A DNA stretch of 64,000 bases from Lentzea alba (GTDB lineage Bacteria; Actinomycetota; Actinomycetes; Mycobacteriales; Pseudonocardiaceae), in assembly GCF_011067745.1 (NCBI RefSeq), contig NZ_JAAMPJ010000006.1, positions 161,009 through 225,008 of the forward strand, read 5' to 3'. The notes under the pieces were generated by a model. It saw nothing but the letters and a program-made list of their open reading frames with translations, was not told the origin of the DNA and did no database searches. Shown here in pieces: positions 1 to 8,591 of this stretch. The position numbers and the translations under genes are program-made. Every line of letters begins with the position of its first letter. Position 1 is the first letter of the stretch.

Positions 1-152
1 GCAAGATCCAGGCCATCAACGCCGAGGACGCGGACGTCACCGCGCTCGTCGAGAACGTCGACGCCGGCGGCAACGGCGTTCCCGCCGCGACGCTGCTCGG
101 CCTCAACGAGCCGACCGCGCCGTGGAACGGCTTCGCGCACGTCGACATCTGA
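1..152 (+). CDS. C-terminal fragment of an unrecognised protein
   Basis: Reading from base 3, the last 49 codons of a gene that begins outside the window end at TGA 150-152. The tail reads ...LLGLNEPTAPWNGFAHVDI. GC-rich third positions and a strong terminator just after the stop (178-230) support it as coding. No family is recognisable from this fragment. It lies directly upstream of a small secreted-protein gene on the same strand but is separated from it by the terminator. Confidence 0.55.
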   Translation, partial: KIQAINAEDADVTALVENVDAGGNGVPAATLLGLNEPTAPWNGFAHVDI

Positions 153-177
153 TCCAACCAGTACTTCCTGGCCGGGG

Positions 178-230
178 CGGCGCCCGATTCCCTCCCCCTC
201 GAATCGGGCGCCGTTCCACTTTTCTTTTTA
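178..230 (+). terminator. Rho-independent terminator
   Basis: Two 13-base arms, CGGCGCCCGATTC (178-190) and GAATCGGGCGCCG (201-213), are perfectly complementary around a 10-base pyrimidine loop. A T-rich tail follows at about 220-230. It ends the truncated upstream gene and lies just before the ribosome site of the next gene. Confidence 0.85.
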
Positions 231-244
231 CGGAGCGAAACGCC

Positions 245-469
245 TTGAGCATCAAGAAGATCGTCGCGTCCGCTGGTATCGCCGCCGGCGCGATCGCCGC
301 ACTGGCCGGCACCGCGCAGGCCGCGCCGCTGCCCGCCCCGCAGCTGCCGGACGTCGACCCGATCAGCAAGGTCAGCGACCTCGGTGAGAGCGCCGGCATT
401 TCCACGCTGCACAACTTCGGTGGCAACGTGGAAATGATCCACGACGGCACTCAGGTCATCGGCGGCTGA
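245..469 (+). CDS. Small secreted protein, unknown function
   Basis: A 74-residue protein starting at TTG 245, chosen because GGAG at 232-235 sits 9 bases upstream and a signal peptide begins at once. Residues 1 to about 26 have a K-K positive end, an Ala/Gly-rich hydrophobic core and an AQA|AP-type cleavage site. The mature part is about 48 residues, rich in Pro, Asp and Gly, with no Cys and no recognised domain. It is probably exported and soluble. It is convergent with the gamma-glutamyltransferase gene, whose stop begins one base after this stop. Function unknown. Confidence 0.7.
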   Translation: MSIKKIVASAGIAAGAIAALAGTAQAAPLPAPQLPDVDPISKVSDLGESAGISTLHNFGGNVEMIHDGTQVIGG

Positions 470-2248
470 TCAGCGTCCCACTGCGTAGCCCTGCGCGCCG
501 CGCGGATTCGCGCCGGCGCGCAGAAGTCCGTCGGAGCCCCTCGCCACGGCCGACATCCGGCCGAGGGTCCACTCGCCGGCGTCCACGACCTGGTGGCCAC
601 GCGCTCGCAACGCAGCCAGGACGTCCGCGCCGGCGCGGGACTCTATGACGAGTTCGCCGGGGGTCCAGGCGCGCGGGTAGAACGAGCTGGGGAACGCGTT
701 CGAGTGCCACATCGGCGAGTCGATCGCCTCCTGCAGGTTCAGCCCCGCCTGGTGCGCCAGCCAGAAGCCGAGCTGCCACTGGTCCTGCTGGTCGCCGCCG
801 GGCGTGCCGAACGCCAGCGCTGCCTCGCCGTCGCGCAGTGCCATCGACGGCGACAGGGTGATCCGGGGACGCTTGCCGGGCGCCAGTGAGTTCGGCAAAC
901 CCTTGTCCAGCCAGAACATCTGGGCGCGGCTGCCCAGGCAGAAGCCGAGCGACGGGATCGTCGGCGACGACTGCAGCCAGCCGCCGGACGGGGTCGCGGA
1001 GACCATGTTGCCCCAGCGGTCCACGACGTCCACGTGCACGGTGTCGCCGCGCGTCACGCCGGAACGGGCCACGGTCGGTTCGCCGATCGCACCGGTCGGG
1101 TCCGAGGTCAGCGCCGACGGGCCGCCGATGATGTGCTTGGGCAGCAACGGTTCCCGACCGTCGGGCGAGCCGGGGCGCAGTTCGAACGACGCGGCATCTG
1201 AAATCAGCGAACGCCGCTCAGAGGCGTAGGAACGCGACAGCAGGGTGTCGAGCGGAACATCGCCGACATCGCCGTACCAGGCCTCGCGGTCGGCGAACGC
1301 GAGCTTCGCGGCCTCGACGGCGAGGTGGACGGTCTCGGCGGTGGGCTTGCCGTCCACATAGGACAGGTCATAGCCCTCCAGCAGCCGGAGCTGTTGCGCC
1401 AGAACGGGTCCCTGCGTCCACGCCCCGGCCTTGACCAGGGTCCACGAACCGAAGTCGGTCAGCACGGCGTCCTCGTACGACGCCTCCCACGACGACATGT
1501 CGGCACCGGTCAGCACACCGGCGTGGTCGCGTCCCGAGTCGTCGCGGAAGGCCGTGCGGCAGAACTCGTCGACCTGCGCGGCCACGAACCCCTGCGACCA
1601 CGCCCGGCGCGCCGCCTCGATCTGCGCCTCCCGATCACTGCCCGCGGCCTCGGCGGCGGCGAGCAGCCACTCCCAGGTGTCGGCGAGCTTCGGGTTGCGG
1701 AAGCGGCCGCCGCGCACCGGCAGCGCACCGCCGGGCATCCACTGCGCCGCGGAGGTCTGCCAGTGATCGCGGAACAGGTCCGAGACCATCTCGATGGTGT
1801 CGACGACGCGGGCGACGAGCGGGAACCCGTCCCGGGCGTAGCCGATCGCCTTGTCCAACACGTCGCGCAACGACTTCGTGCCGTAGTCGCGCAGAAGAGT
1901 GAGCCAGCCGTCCCACGCGCCCGGCACCGTCGCGGCCAGCAGCCCGCTGCCGGGAACGAGTTCGAGCCCCAGTCCGGCGTAGTGCTCGACCGTGGCTCCG
2001 GCCGGCGCCACGCCCTGGCCGCTGAGCACGCGCGGCCCGGAACCAGCCGCCGCGAAGATGATCGGAACCTCGCCGCCGGGGCCGTTGAGATGCGGTTCCA
2101 CCACCTGCAACACGAATCCGGCGGTCACCGCGGCGTCGAAGGCGTTGCCGCCGTCCTCCAGCACGGCCATGGCGGCCGAGGAGGCCAGCCAGTGGGTCGA
2201 ACCGACCATTCCGAAGGTGCCGACGAGTTCGGGGCGCGTGGTGAACAC
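470..2248 (-). CDS. Gamma-glutamyltransferase family protein (Ntn-hydrolase)
   Basis: About 592 residues with the layout of gamma-glutamyltranspeptidase-like N-terminal-nucleophile hydrolases. The N-terminal half has the conserved GGNAFDAAV and LNGPGGE elements. The self-cleavage and nucleophile region reads GDTVH..DRWGNMVSAT, placing the Thr of the TVH motif as the expected catalytic residue that becomes the N terminus of the small subunit. GTPGGDQQDQW lies near the end. The family cleaves gamma-glutamyl bonds such as in glutathione or transfers the glutamyl group; substrate here is unknown. No signal peptide is evident, so it is probably cytoplasmic. The start is taken at GTG 2248 because homologous N termini begin near FTTRPEL; an in-frame GTG at 2299 would add 17 residues. 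Confidence 0.88.
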   Translation of the reverse strand: MFTTRPELVGTFGMVGSTHWLASSAAMAVLEDGGNAFDAAVTAGFVLQVVEPHLNGPGGEVPIIFAAAGSGPRVLSGQGVAPAGATVEHYAGLGLELVPGSGLLAATVPGAWDGWLTLLRDYGTKSLRDVLDKAIGYARDGFPLVARVVDTIEMVSDLFRDHWQTSAAQWMPGGALPVRGGRFRNPKLADTWEWLLAAAEAAGSDREAQIEAARRAWSQGFVAAQVDEFCRTAFRDDSGRDHAGVLTGADMSSWEASYEDAVLTDFGSWTLVKAGAWTQGPVLAQQLRLLEGYDLSYVDGKPTAETVHLAVEAAKLAFADREAWYGDVGDVPLDTLLSRSYASERRSLISDAASFELRPGSPDGREPLLPKHIIGGPSALTSDPTGAIGEPTVARSGVTRGDTVHVDVVDRWGNMVSATPSGGWLQSSPTIPSLGFCLGSRAQMFWLDKGLPNSLAPGKRPRITLSPSMALRDGEAALAFGTPGGDQQDQWQLGFWLAHQAGLNLQEAIDSPMWHSNAFPSSFYPRAWTPGELVIESRAGADVLAALRARGHQVVDAGEWTLGRMSAVARGSDGLLRAGANPRGAQGYAVGR

Positions 2249-2457
2249 CCCATAAAGGTATGCGACGCTAACTAAATTGCGTGACTCCGAGTGACGCACG
2301 CCCTACGCCCGAATAGCGCAACGCGGCCTGATCTGCTCCGCTGGCACCCTGAGACCGCCGTACAACTTTGGTCGTAGCTGACCGTGACAGATCTCCTACC
2401 AGAGGTCTACCGGCGCGGCCGATGTTTCGAACGCTGCCGAACGGCACAGTTCAGGGC

Positions 2458-2550
2458 ATGGGAATTCTGACGATCGCGACGATCTTCATCGGCCTCGCGC
2501 TCCTGGCAGCGGTGCCGTTGGTGGCCCTGCTGCACTGGTCCGATCGTTGA
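2458..2550 (+). CDS. Possible 30-residue membrane micro-protein
   Basis: A short frame from ATG 2458 encodes about 30 residues, most of which form one hydrophobic helix (ILTIATIFIGLALLAAVPLVALL) ending in WSDR. A weak AGGG lies just upstream. It sits in the 360-base gap between the gamma-glutamyltransferase gene and an SDR gene. Single-helix micro-proteins of this look are common in actinobacteria but the call rests only on composition. The rest of the gap shows no gene. Confidence 0.3.
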   Translation: MGILTIATIFIGLALLAAVPLVALLHWSDR

Positions 2551-2609
2551 GTTCGAGGTAACGAGCGTTAACCTCCTCGCGAGCAGTTCTTCTCGAGGAG
2601 GATGAAGGC

Positions 2610-3368
2610 ATGGAGATCTCGGGTACCGCGGCCATCGTCACCGGTGGCGCCTCCGGTCTCGGCGGCGCGACCGCTCGTGCGCTGGCGGCGCGTGGAGCGC
2701 AGGTGTTCGCCCTCGACCTGCCCGGCGCCATCGAGAAGGCCGACGCGATCGAGAACGTCACCTACCTGTCCGCCGACGTGACGTCGGGCGAAGAGGTCCA
2801 GGCCGCCGTCGACACCGCGGCCGGTTCGGGCGCCCCGCTGCGCATCACGGTGAACTGCGCGGGCATCGGCCCGTCGTCCCGCACGGTCGGCAAGACCGGG
2901 CCGCACGACCTCGACCTCTACCGCAAGGTCATCGAGATCAACCTGATCGGCTCGTTCAACGTGCTGCGCCTGGCCGCCGCCGCGATGGGCAAGACCGAGG
3001 AGCTGGAGCACGGCGCCCGCGGCGTCATCATCAACACCGCCTCGATCGCCGCGTTCGACGGCCAGATCGGCCAGGTCGCCTACGCCTCGTCCAAGGGTGG
3101 CGTCGTCGGCATGACCCTCCCGGCCGCCCGCGACCTGAGCACCGTCGGCATCCGCGTGCTGACCATCGCGCCCGGCATCGTCGACACCCCGATGCTCGCC
3201 ACGGTCTCCGACGAGTTCCGCGCGGGCCTCGCCGCCGGCGTGCCGTTCCCGAAGCGACTGGCCCAGCCGGCGGAGTACGCGCAGCTGGCGCTCTCGATCA
3301 TCGAGCACGACTACCTGAACGGCGAGGTCATCCGCATGGACGGCGCTCTTCGCATGGCGCCTCGCTAA
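2610..3368 (+). CDS. SDR 3-hydroxyacyl-CoA dehydrogenase (type II HSD10-like)
   Basis: 252-residue short-chain dehydrogenase/reductase. The NAD-binding motif TGGASGLG is at residues 11-18, NCAGIG near 85, and the catalytic YASSK near 155. The sequence from INLIGSFNVLRLAA through APGIVDTPML and the end NGEVIRMDGALRM match the 3-hydroxyacyl-CoA dehydrogenase type II (17beta-HSD10-like) branch, which oxidises 3-hydroxyacyl-CoA with NAD in fatty acid or branched amino acid breakdown. Start ATG 2610 has GAGGAGG about 8 bases upstream. It appears monocistronic, followed by a strong hairpin at 3384-3434. Confidence 0.9.
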   Translation: MEISGTAAIVTGGASGLGGATARALAARGAQVFALDLPGAIEKADAIENVTYLSADVTSGEEVQAAVDTAAGSGAPLRITVNCAGIGPSSRTVGKTGPHDLDLYRKVIEINLIGSFNVLRLAAAAMGKTEELEHGARGVIINTASIAAFDGQIGQVAYASSKGGVVGMTLPAARDLSTVGIRVLTIAPGIVDTPMLATVSDEFRAGLAAGVPFPKRLAQPAEYAQLALSIIEHDYLNGEVIRMDGALRMAPR

Positions 3369-3383
3369 AGCCTGCCGCTGACG

Positions 3384-3434
3384 GCACGCGGGGCGCTTTC
3401 GTACTGTGTGTCAGTACGAGAGGGCCCCGCGTGC
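3384..3434. repeat. Nested palindrome, GCACGCGGGG family; likely bidirectional terminator
   Basis: Outer arms GCACGCGGGGC (3384-3394) and GCCCCGCGTGC (3424-3434) are perfectly complementary, and inner arms TCGTACTG (3399-3406) and CAGTACGA (3412-3419) are too. It lies between the convergent SDR and nuclease genes, so it can end both transcripts. The outer arm shares the GCACGCGGGG/CCCCGCGTGC core with the palindromes at 21264-21316. Confidence 0.8.
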
Positions 3435-3450
3435 GAAAAGCAGGCGCGTG

Positions 3451-5094
3451 TCAGAGGTCGCCGGCGTAGGGGAGGCGGGACATTTCGTCAGAGGTCATCC
3501 ACTCTCGCAGGCGGTGGGTGGCCCGGACGTCGTCCTCGTTGTACTCGAGCAGCCGCCGGCGCTGGTCGACGTCGAGCTCGTCACCGTTGAGACCCACCGC
3601 GGCCCGGTACCAGCGCATGGAGTTCTCGCCGCCGGCCTCCGGGTCGCGCCACGAGAAGCCCGCGACCGGCGCGATGATCTTCAGGCCCTTGCCGTGCGCG
3701 CACAGGAACTGCTCGCGGACGATCCCGAACAGGTCCACCCAGGAGTCCGACTGGATGAACTCCTTGATCTGCGCCACCGTCGGGATGCCGGGCTTGCCGG
3801 CGAACCGTTCCGCCGACGCCAGCAGCCAGCGGTTCTCGGCCAGCTCGTTGTAGCAGTAGGCGCGGAACGACAGCCCGCGCGCCTTGGCGCGCAGCCTGAT
3901 CCCCGTCAGCCAGGTCCAGAACTCGGCGAACGAACGGGCCTCGTCGTCGCACGGCAGCGCATCCCACGTCACGAACGCGCGATAACCGGGCGATTCGTCG
4001 ATGTCCTTTCCGGACAGCAGGCAGCCCCACATGTACGCGCCGAGATCGCCGAAGCTCTCCATGTCGACGTCGACCTCGACGTCCGCGCGCGGCACGCTCA
4101 TCTCGGGCACCCGGCGCACCAGCGACAGATCGCGCAGCCACGCGCGGGCAAGCACCACGGCATCGCCGAACGGCATGCCCACCAACTGGATCGGGCCGTC
4201 GGCAGCGGGGTCCAGCGCCGCCAGTTCATCCACAGTGGACAGACCGGCCTTGCGCAGGGCCGCCGCGTCCTCGCCGCGCACGACGAGGCTGACGTCCCTG
4301 CCCTGCTTGAGATCGCTGTCGCAGGTCGGCCACCACGGGCACGTCTTGCAGTCGACGATCCGGGACGGCCGGGCCAGCGCGTCCTTCTGGTTCGCCGCGG
4401 CCAGCGCCACCGCCAGCCGGTCGCTGAACCGGGCGTCGTACTCGGCCAGCGCGTTGCGGCCGCCGGGCCACGTCGGTGCTTCCAGGTCGTGCCACAGCAC
4501 GACGTCCGCGTCCATGCCGATCACGCCACCGGTCGCGCGCCCGTTGCGCGCGTACCCGGCGGCCTGCAGCTGCCGTTGCGCGTGCGCCAGCCGCAGCTGG
4601 TCGCGCGGCTGCGGCCGGACCTTGCGGTGCGGGTCGGTGCGGCTGCCGTCGGGCAACGGCAGCGTCAACGGGCTCGTGCGCGCGCCCTGGCCGGGGTCGG
4701 TGATCTTGTGCCGGACCACGAGCACCGGCACGTACCCGGTGGAGTCCTTGACCAGCAGGTCGATTCCGCCGCGACGGCCACCGCGCGGGTCACGCGGCAG
4801 CGCGGCGCCCCAGATGTACGGCGCGCCCATCTCCATCGCGGCGAGCGTCACGCGTTCCCGGTCCGCGCTGCGCACGTCCGGCCCGCTCGGCACCTCGAAG
4901 AGATTCGAGCCGACGATTCTGCCGAGCGCGTCCGCCACCGCGCGACGGTGGTTCGTCGCGTCCGCTTTCCGTTGTTCCGAAGCCGGATCCGGCGCCGCCT
5001 TGGGAGCGTCGCGCATCTCCGGATCGTTTTCGAGGTGCACCCGCCGCCGACAACGAGTGACCACGCCGGCGTCTAGCTGCACCTGGGAAGTCAC
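3451..5094 (-). CDS. TM0106-family RecB-like putative nuclease
   Basis: 547 residues. The N-terminal half resembles RecB/Cas4-type nucleases: GGIDLLVKD and VLVVRHKIT supply the D and (E/V)xK-like core positions. A Cys near residue 15 and a later CKTCPWWPTC cluster give the one-plus-three cysteine pattern typical of a [4Fe-4S] RecB-like nuclease. The C-terminal half has VDVDMES and YNEDDVRAT, the first and last motifs of a DEDD-type RNase H-fold exonuclease. This two-domain layout matches the TM0106 family. It probably acts on DNA ends; substrate and pathway are unknown. GTG start at 5094 with no clear ribosome site. It stands alone, with no CRISPR array or recombination genes nearby. Confidence 0.85.
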   Translation of the reverse strand: MTSQVQLDAGVVTRCRRRVHLENDPEMRDAPKAAPDPASEQRKADATNHRRAVADALGRIVGSNLFEVPSGPDVRSADRERVTLAAMEMGAPYIWGAALPRDPRGGRRGGIDLLVKDSTGYVPVLVVRHKITDPGQGARTSPLTLPLPDGSRTDPHRKVRPQPRDQLRLAHAQRQLQAAGYARNGRATGGVIGMDADVVLWHDLEAPTWPGGRNALAEYDARFSDRLAVALAAANQKDALARPSRIVDCKTCPWWPTCDSDLKQGRDVSLVVRGEDAAALRKAGLSTVDELAALDPAADGPIQLVGMPFGDAVVLARAWLRDLSLVRRVPEMSVPRADVEVDVDMESFGDLGAYMWGCLLSGKDIDESPGYRAFVTWDALPCDDEARSFAEFWTWLTGIRLRAKARGLSFRAYCYNELAENRWLLASAERFAGKPGIPTVAQIKEFIQSDSWVDLFGIVREQFLCAHGKGLKIIAPVAGFSWRDPEAGGENSMRWYRAAVGLNGDELDVDQRRRLLEYNEDDVRATHRLREWMTSDEMSRLPYAGDL

Positions 5095-5176
5095 TGGTGC
5101 AGCGTATGTCGCGCGTCGGGCTCATGTGTCGGCAACCTGGGCAGTAAGTTTCATCTGACGGAGGAGGTGTACCCGA

Positions 5177-5611
5177 ATGGCGCGCAAAGCGAAGGCCGGC
5201 TTCACGCCTAGCAGGGCGAAGAACCTGGTCGGTGTCGCGAAGGTGGTGGCGCCCGCGCTCATTCCGGTGCTGGCCCCGGTGATCGCCCGCGGAGCTGGGC
5301 TTTTGAGCGAGCAGTACGACCGGTACCGGGCGCGTCGGCTCGGCATCGACGTCGCGGACATCGGGAAGTACTCCGGCTACGGTGCCCGGTTGCACGCGCG
5401 GATTGTCGGTTTCTCGGAGTCGTTGGACGCATTGCGGGCTTCGGATTCCAATTGGGTTTCGAAGACCGAGGCGCGACTGGCTCAACTCCTCGCGGCGGTG
5501 CGCGCCGCCGAACGCATGCCGACGGCCCGACGCAAAGCCGCGCACCGGGCCGTCGGAACCGATCTGGAGATGCTCGAGCAGGAACTGCTCAGGCGCCTGA
5601 ACGTGCGCTGA
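5177..5611 (+). CDS. Conserved actinobacterial hypothetical protein (DUF6474-like)
   Basis: 144 residues starting at ATG 5177 with a strong GGAGGAGG ribosome site about 9 bases upstream. The N terminus is basic (MARKAKAGFTPSRAKN), followed by a hydrophobic stretch VVAPALIPVLAPVIARGAG and a helical C-terminal half rich in Ala, Arg and Glu that ends LEMLEQELLRRLNVR. It resembles a family of unknown function seen in mycobacteria and relatives (recalled as DUF6474). It may be a peripheral membrane protein. Its last 23 bases overlap the convergent BCCT transporter gene. Confidence 0.75.
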   Translation: MARKAKAGFTPSRAKNLVGVAKVVAPALIPVLAPVIARGAGLLSEQYDRYRARRLGIDVADIGKYSGYGARLHARIVGFSESLDALRASDSNWVSKTEARLAQLLAAVRAAERMPTARRKAAHRAVGTDLEMLEQELLRRLNVR

Positions 5612-7256
5612 CGTTCGGGACCTTCCCGGTCACCTCGGCCACGGCCTTGACCGCCGCCTCCTCGACCACCTGCCCCGGATCGAGGTGCGCGGTGACCTCT
5701 TCCATGACCTCGGCGACCCGTTCCTCCCGCCTGATCATCGGGTCGGAGCGCAGGTCCTTCGCCAGCGAGACGCACAGCCCGATCATCACGACCATGAACG
5801 GCAGGGCGGCGATGATCGTCAGGTTCTGCAGTCCTGTCAGCGCGTTCGACCCACCGACCAGCAACATCACCGCGGCGACGGCACCGGTCAGCACACCCCA
5901 GAAGATCACCACGGGCTTCTTCGGCCGGATCGAGCCCTCCTGCGAGAGCGTTCCCATCACGATCGACGCCGCGTCCGCGCCGGACACGAAGAAGATCGCC
6001 ACCAGCACCATCACCACCACGCCGGCGACCGTCGCCAGCGGGAACTGGCCGAGCAGCGAGAAGAGCTGCGACTCCGGCGTCGACTGGCCGGCGAGATCGA
6101 CACCCGAGCGTTGCTCGAAGATCGCTGTCCCGCCCAGGATCGCGAACCACACCAGCGACACCGCGGACGGCACCAGGATCACGCCCGCCACGAACTGCTT
6201 GATCGTGCGGCCACGCGAGATCCGCGCGATGAACATGCCGACGAACGGCGTCCACGAGATCCACCACGCCCAGTAGAAGATCGTCCACCCGGACAGCCAC
6301 GTCTCCGTCGCGTCACCGCCAGAAGCAGCCGTCCGGCCGGCCATGTTCGCGAGCTCGCGGAAGTAGTCGCCCAGCGCCGTCGGCATCAGGTTCAGGATGA
6401 AGACCGTCGGGCCGACCACGAACAGGAACAGCGCCAGCACCACGGCCAGCATCATGTTGATGTTCGACAGCCACTGGATGCCCTTCGCGACCCCCGAGAC
6501 CGCGGACGCGACGAACGCCACGGTCAGCACCGCGATGATCGCGACCAGCACGCCCTTGCCGACGTTGCTCGCCCAACCGGCCGCCTCCAGTCCGCTGCCG
6601 ATCTGCAGGGCGCCGAGGCCGAGCGACGTCGCCGAGCCGAACAGGGTCGCGAAGATCGCCATCACGTCGATCGCCCGGCCCCAGCCGGACGACGCCCGGC
6701 GCCCCAGCAGCGGCGCGAACGCCGAGCTGATCAGCGACGACCGGCCACGGCGGAAGCTGCCGTACGCGATGGCGATGCCGACGACGGCGTAGATCGCCCA
6801 CGGGTGCAGCGTCCAGTGGAAGAGCGTGGTGGCCATCGCGGTTTCGAGGGGGTCACCCTCCGTGCCGGGTGGCGGCTTCACGAAATGACTCAGCGGCTCG
6901 TTGACGCCGTAGAACATCAGCCCGATGCCCATACCGGCGCTGAACATCATCGCGACCCAGGAAACCGTCTTGAACTCGGGTTTCTCGTCGTCACGACCGA
7001 GCGGGATCTTGCCGTAGCGGCTGAACGCGAGCCAGAGGGCGAAGACCACGAACCCGGAGGCCGAGATCACAAAAGCCCAGCCCAGATGCTGGATGATCCA
7101 CCCGAGCGCCGACTTCGAGAAAGTCGCCAGACTGGACGTGCCGACGATTCCCCAGGCCACGAACGCAAGCGTCAGACCAGCGGCAACGCCGAACACGACC
7201 CGGTCGGTACGGCCCGGCTGGTCGCATTGGTTGTGCATGCGGCCGTAGATACCCAC
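5589..7256 (-). CDS. BCCT family betaine/carnitine/choline transporter
   Basis: About 555 residues with twelve predicted membrane helices. Diagnostic BCCT motifs are MGIGLMFYGVNEPLSH and FYWAWWISWTPFVGMFIARISRGRT, the Trp-rich helix that forms the quaternary-ammonium binding cage. The family imports glycine betaine, choline or carnitine with Na+ or H+, mostly for osmoprotection. The charged C-terminal tail after the last helix, with EERVAEVMEEVTAHL, may be the osmosensing domain known in some members. GTG 7256 is preferred because GAGG lies 7 bases upstream; ATG 7238 is the alternative. A longer frame to 7736 is rejected because it lacks membrane character and overlaps the divergent gene. Confidence 0.92.
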   Translation of the reverse strand: MGIYGRMHNQCDQPGRTDRVVFGVAAGLTLAFVAWGIVGTSSLATFSKSALGWIIQHLGWAFVISASGFVVFALWLAFSRYGKIPLGRDDEKPEFKTVSWVAMMFSAGMGIGLMFYGVNEPLSHFVKPPPGTEGDPLETAMATTLFHWTLHPWAIYAVVGIAIAYGSFRRGRSSLISSAFAPLLGRRASSGWGRAIDVMAIFATLFGSATSLGLGALQIGSGLEAAGWASNVGKGVLVAIIAVLTVAFVASAVSGVAKGIQWLSNINMMLAVVLALFLFVVGPTVFILNLMPTALGDYFRELANMAGRTAASGGDATETWLSGWTIFYWAWWISWTPFVGMFIARISRGRTIKQFVAGVILVPSAVSLVWFAILGGTAIFEQRSGVDLAGQSTPESQLFSLLGQFPLATVAGVVVMVLVAIFFVSGADAASIVMGTLSQEGSIRPKKPVVIFWGVLTGAVAAVMLLVGGSNALTGLQNLTIIAALPFMVVMIGLCVSLAKDLRSDPMIRREERVAEVMEEVTAHLDPGQVVEEAAVKAVAEVTGKVPNVSARSGA

Positions 7257-7296
7257 TCGTAGACCTCGGCAAACTCCTCCGATTACCCTCACCGAG

Positions 7297-7812
7297 GTGA
7301 GCACACGGTCGAGTGAGTTGCGCACCCTGCGTGGTGCCGCACTCGCGCTGACGTCTGCCGCGCTCACGATCACCGCCCACGGGCTGGGCGGCGGCGAGAT
7401 CAGTGAGTTCATCCACGCACTGCCGCTGGTGGTGCTGATCGCGTTCGCGGCAGCGTCACTCGCCGACAAGCGCACCGGGAAGCTCTCGATCATCGCCGGG
7501 CTCGGCACCGCCCAGCTCGCCCAGCACCTGCTGCTGACCTGGGTCAACCACGAGCACACGAACACGCTCACCGGGCAGATGTTCGTGGCGCACCTCGTCG
7601 CCGCGACGCTGACCGGCCTGCTCCTGTTCCACGCCGAGAACGCCCTGTTCAGGCTCTTCGCCGCCGTCACCCGCCTGATCCCCCGCAGGCTCACGCCGCA
7701 GCCGGTCACGACGCCGGTGCGGACGTTCACCAGCACGCCTTACGTCCGGAACCCGCACCACACGGACCTGAGACGTGCGAACGGGCTGCGCGGCCCTCCC
7801 TGTGGTTCCTGA
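7297..7812 (+). CDS. Multi-pass membrane protein of the copper locus
   Basis: 171 residues with about four hydrophobic segments (for example ALALTSAALTITAHGL, ALPLVVLIAFAAASLA, FVAHLVAATLTGLLLF). His residues occur around the helices (TAHGLGG, FIHALP, QHLL, NHEH, FHAEN), suggesting but not proving metal contact. It lies 44 bases upstream of ycnI on the same strand, so it probably belongs to the copper operon. The family is not recognised by name. It starts at GTG 7297, only 40 bases from the divergent transporter start, so the two promoters must overlap. The start is uncertain. Confidence 0.7.
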   Translation: MSTRSSELRTLRGAALALTSAALTITAHGLGGGEISEFIHALPLVVLIAFAAASLADKRTGKLSIIAGLGTAQLAQHLLLTWVNHEHTNTLTGQMFVAHLVAATLTGLLLFHAENALFRLFAAVTRLIPRRLTPQPVTTPVRTFTSTPYVRNPHHTDLRRANGLRGPPCGS

Positions 7813-7856
7813 CCCCAAAACCCCAAACCCCTTTGGCAATCAGGAGCCACAACTTC

Positions 7857-8591
7857 ATGTCGACAAATCGATTCGGCGTGCGCACGCTCGCCGTTCTCGC
7901 CGTTGCCGGATTCGCCGTGCTCGGCACTCCGGCCATCGCATCGGCGCACGTCAGCGCCCAGCCCGCCGAGTTCACGCAGGGCGGCCGCGCGACGTTCGCG
8001 TTCCGCGTGCCGAACGAACGGGACAACGCCGGCACCACCAAGATCGAGGTGACGCTGCCGCAGGACACGCCGCTCACCTCGGTGCGCACGAAGCCGCTGG
8101 CCGGCTGGAAGGCCGAGGCAGTCAAGGGCAAGCTCGACAAGCCCGTGACGATCGGCGGCAAGGAGATCACCGAGGCGTTCAAGACGATCACCTGGACCGC
8201 CGACCCCGGTGTGAAGATCGGGATCAACGAGTACCAGGAGTTCTTCGTCGCGCTCGGCACCCTGCCGGAGGGCAAGGACAAGCTGGAGCTCCCGACCAAG
8301 CAGACCTACGAGAACGGCGAGGTCGTGGACTGGTCGCAGTCGACCGGTGCCGACGGCAAGGAGCCGGAGCACCCGGCGCCCGCGCTGAAGCTCGCCCCCA
8401 AGAAGGCCGGCGAGGACGCCCACGGTGGCCACGGCACGACGCCGGCCGCCAACAGCACCGACACCCACGAGGCGTCGGCAGCCGGTTCCGACAAGACCGC
8501 CCGCTACCTCGGTGGCGCCGGTCTGGCCGTCGGCGCGCTCGGCCTGGGCTTCGGCGTCGGCGCGATCCTGCGTTCGCGGCGCAAGGCATGA
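7857..8591 (+). CDS. ycnI: YcnI family copper-binding protein (DUF1775)
   Basis: 244 residues. A signal peptide of about 31 residues ends ASA|HVSAQ, which leaves His as the mature N terminus, the residue that binds Cu(II) in characterised YcnI proteins. The YcnI domain follows (RATFAFRVPNER, KIEVTLPQDTPL, WTADPG, FFVALGTLPEG, VVDWSQ). The C terminus has a Pro/Ala/His-rich linker (AHGGHGTTP) and one membrane helix with RSRRKA, so it is anchored outside the cell. The start ATG 7857 has GGAG upstream. The stop overlaps the copC start as ATGA. The operon presumably handles extracytoplasmic copper delivery. Confidence 0.93.
   Translation: MSTNRFGVRTLAVLAVAGFAVLGTPAIASAHVSAQPAEFTQGGRATFAFRVPNERDNAGTTKIEVTLPQDTPLTSVRTKPLAGWKAEAVKGKLDKPVTIGGKEITEAFKTITWTADPGVKIGINEYQEFFVALGTLPEGKDKLELPTKQTYENGEVVDWSQSTGADGKEPEHPAPALKLAPKKAGEDAHGGHGTTPAANSTDTHEASAAGSDKTARYLGGAGLAVGALGLGFGVGAILRSRRKA

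Noticed and set aside
5589..7736. 715-residue start for the BCCT transporter
   Set aside because: The extra N-terminal 160 residues are antisense to the divergent membrane gene and lack membrane character.
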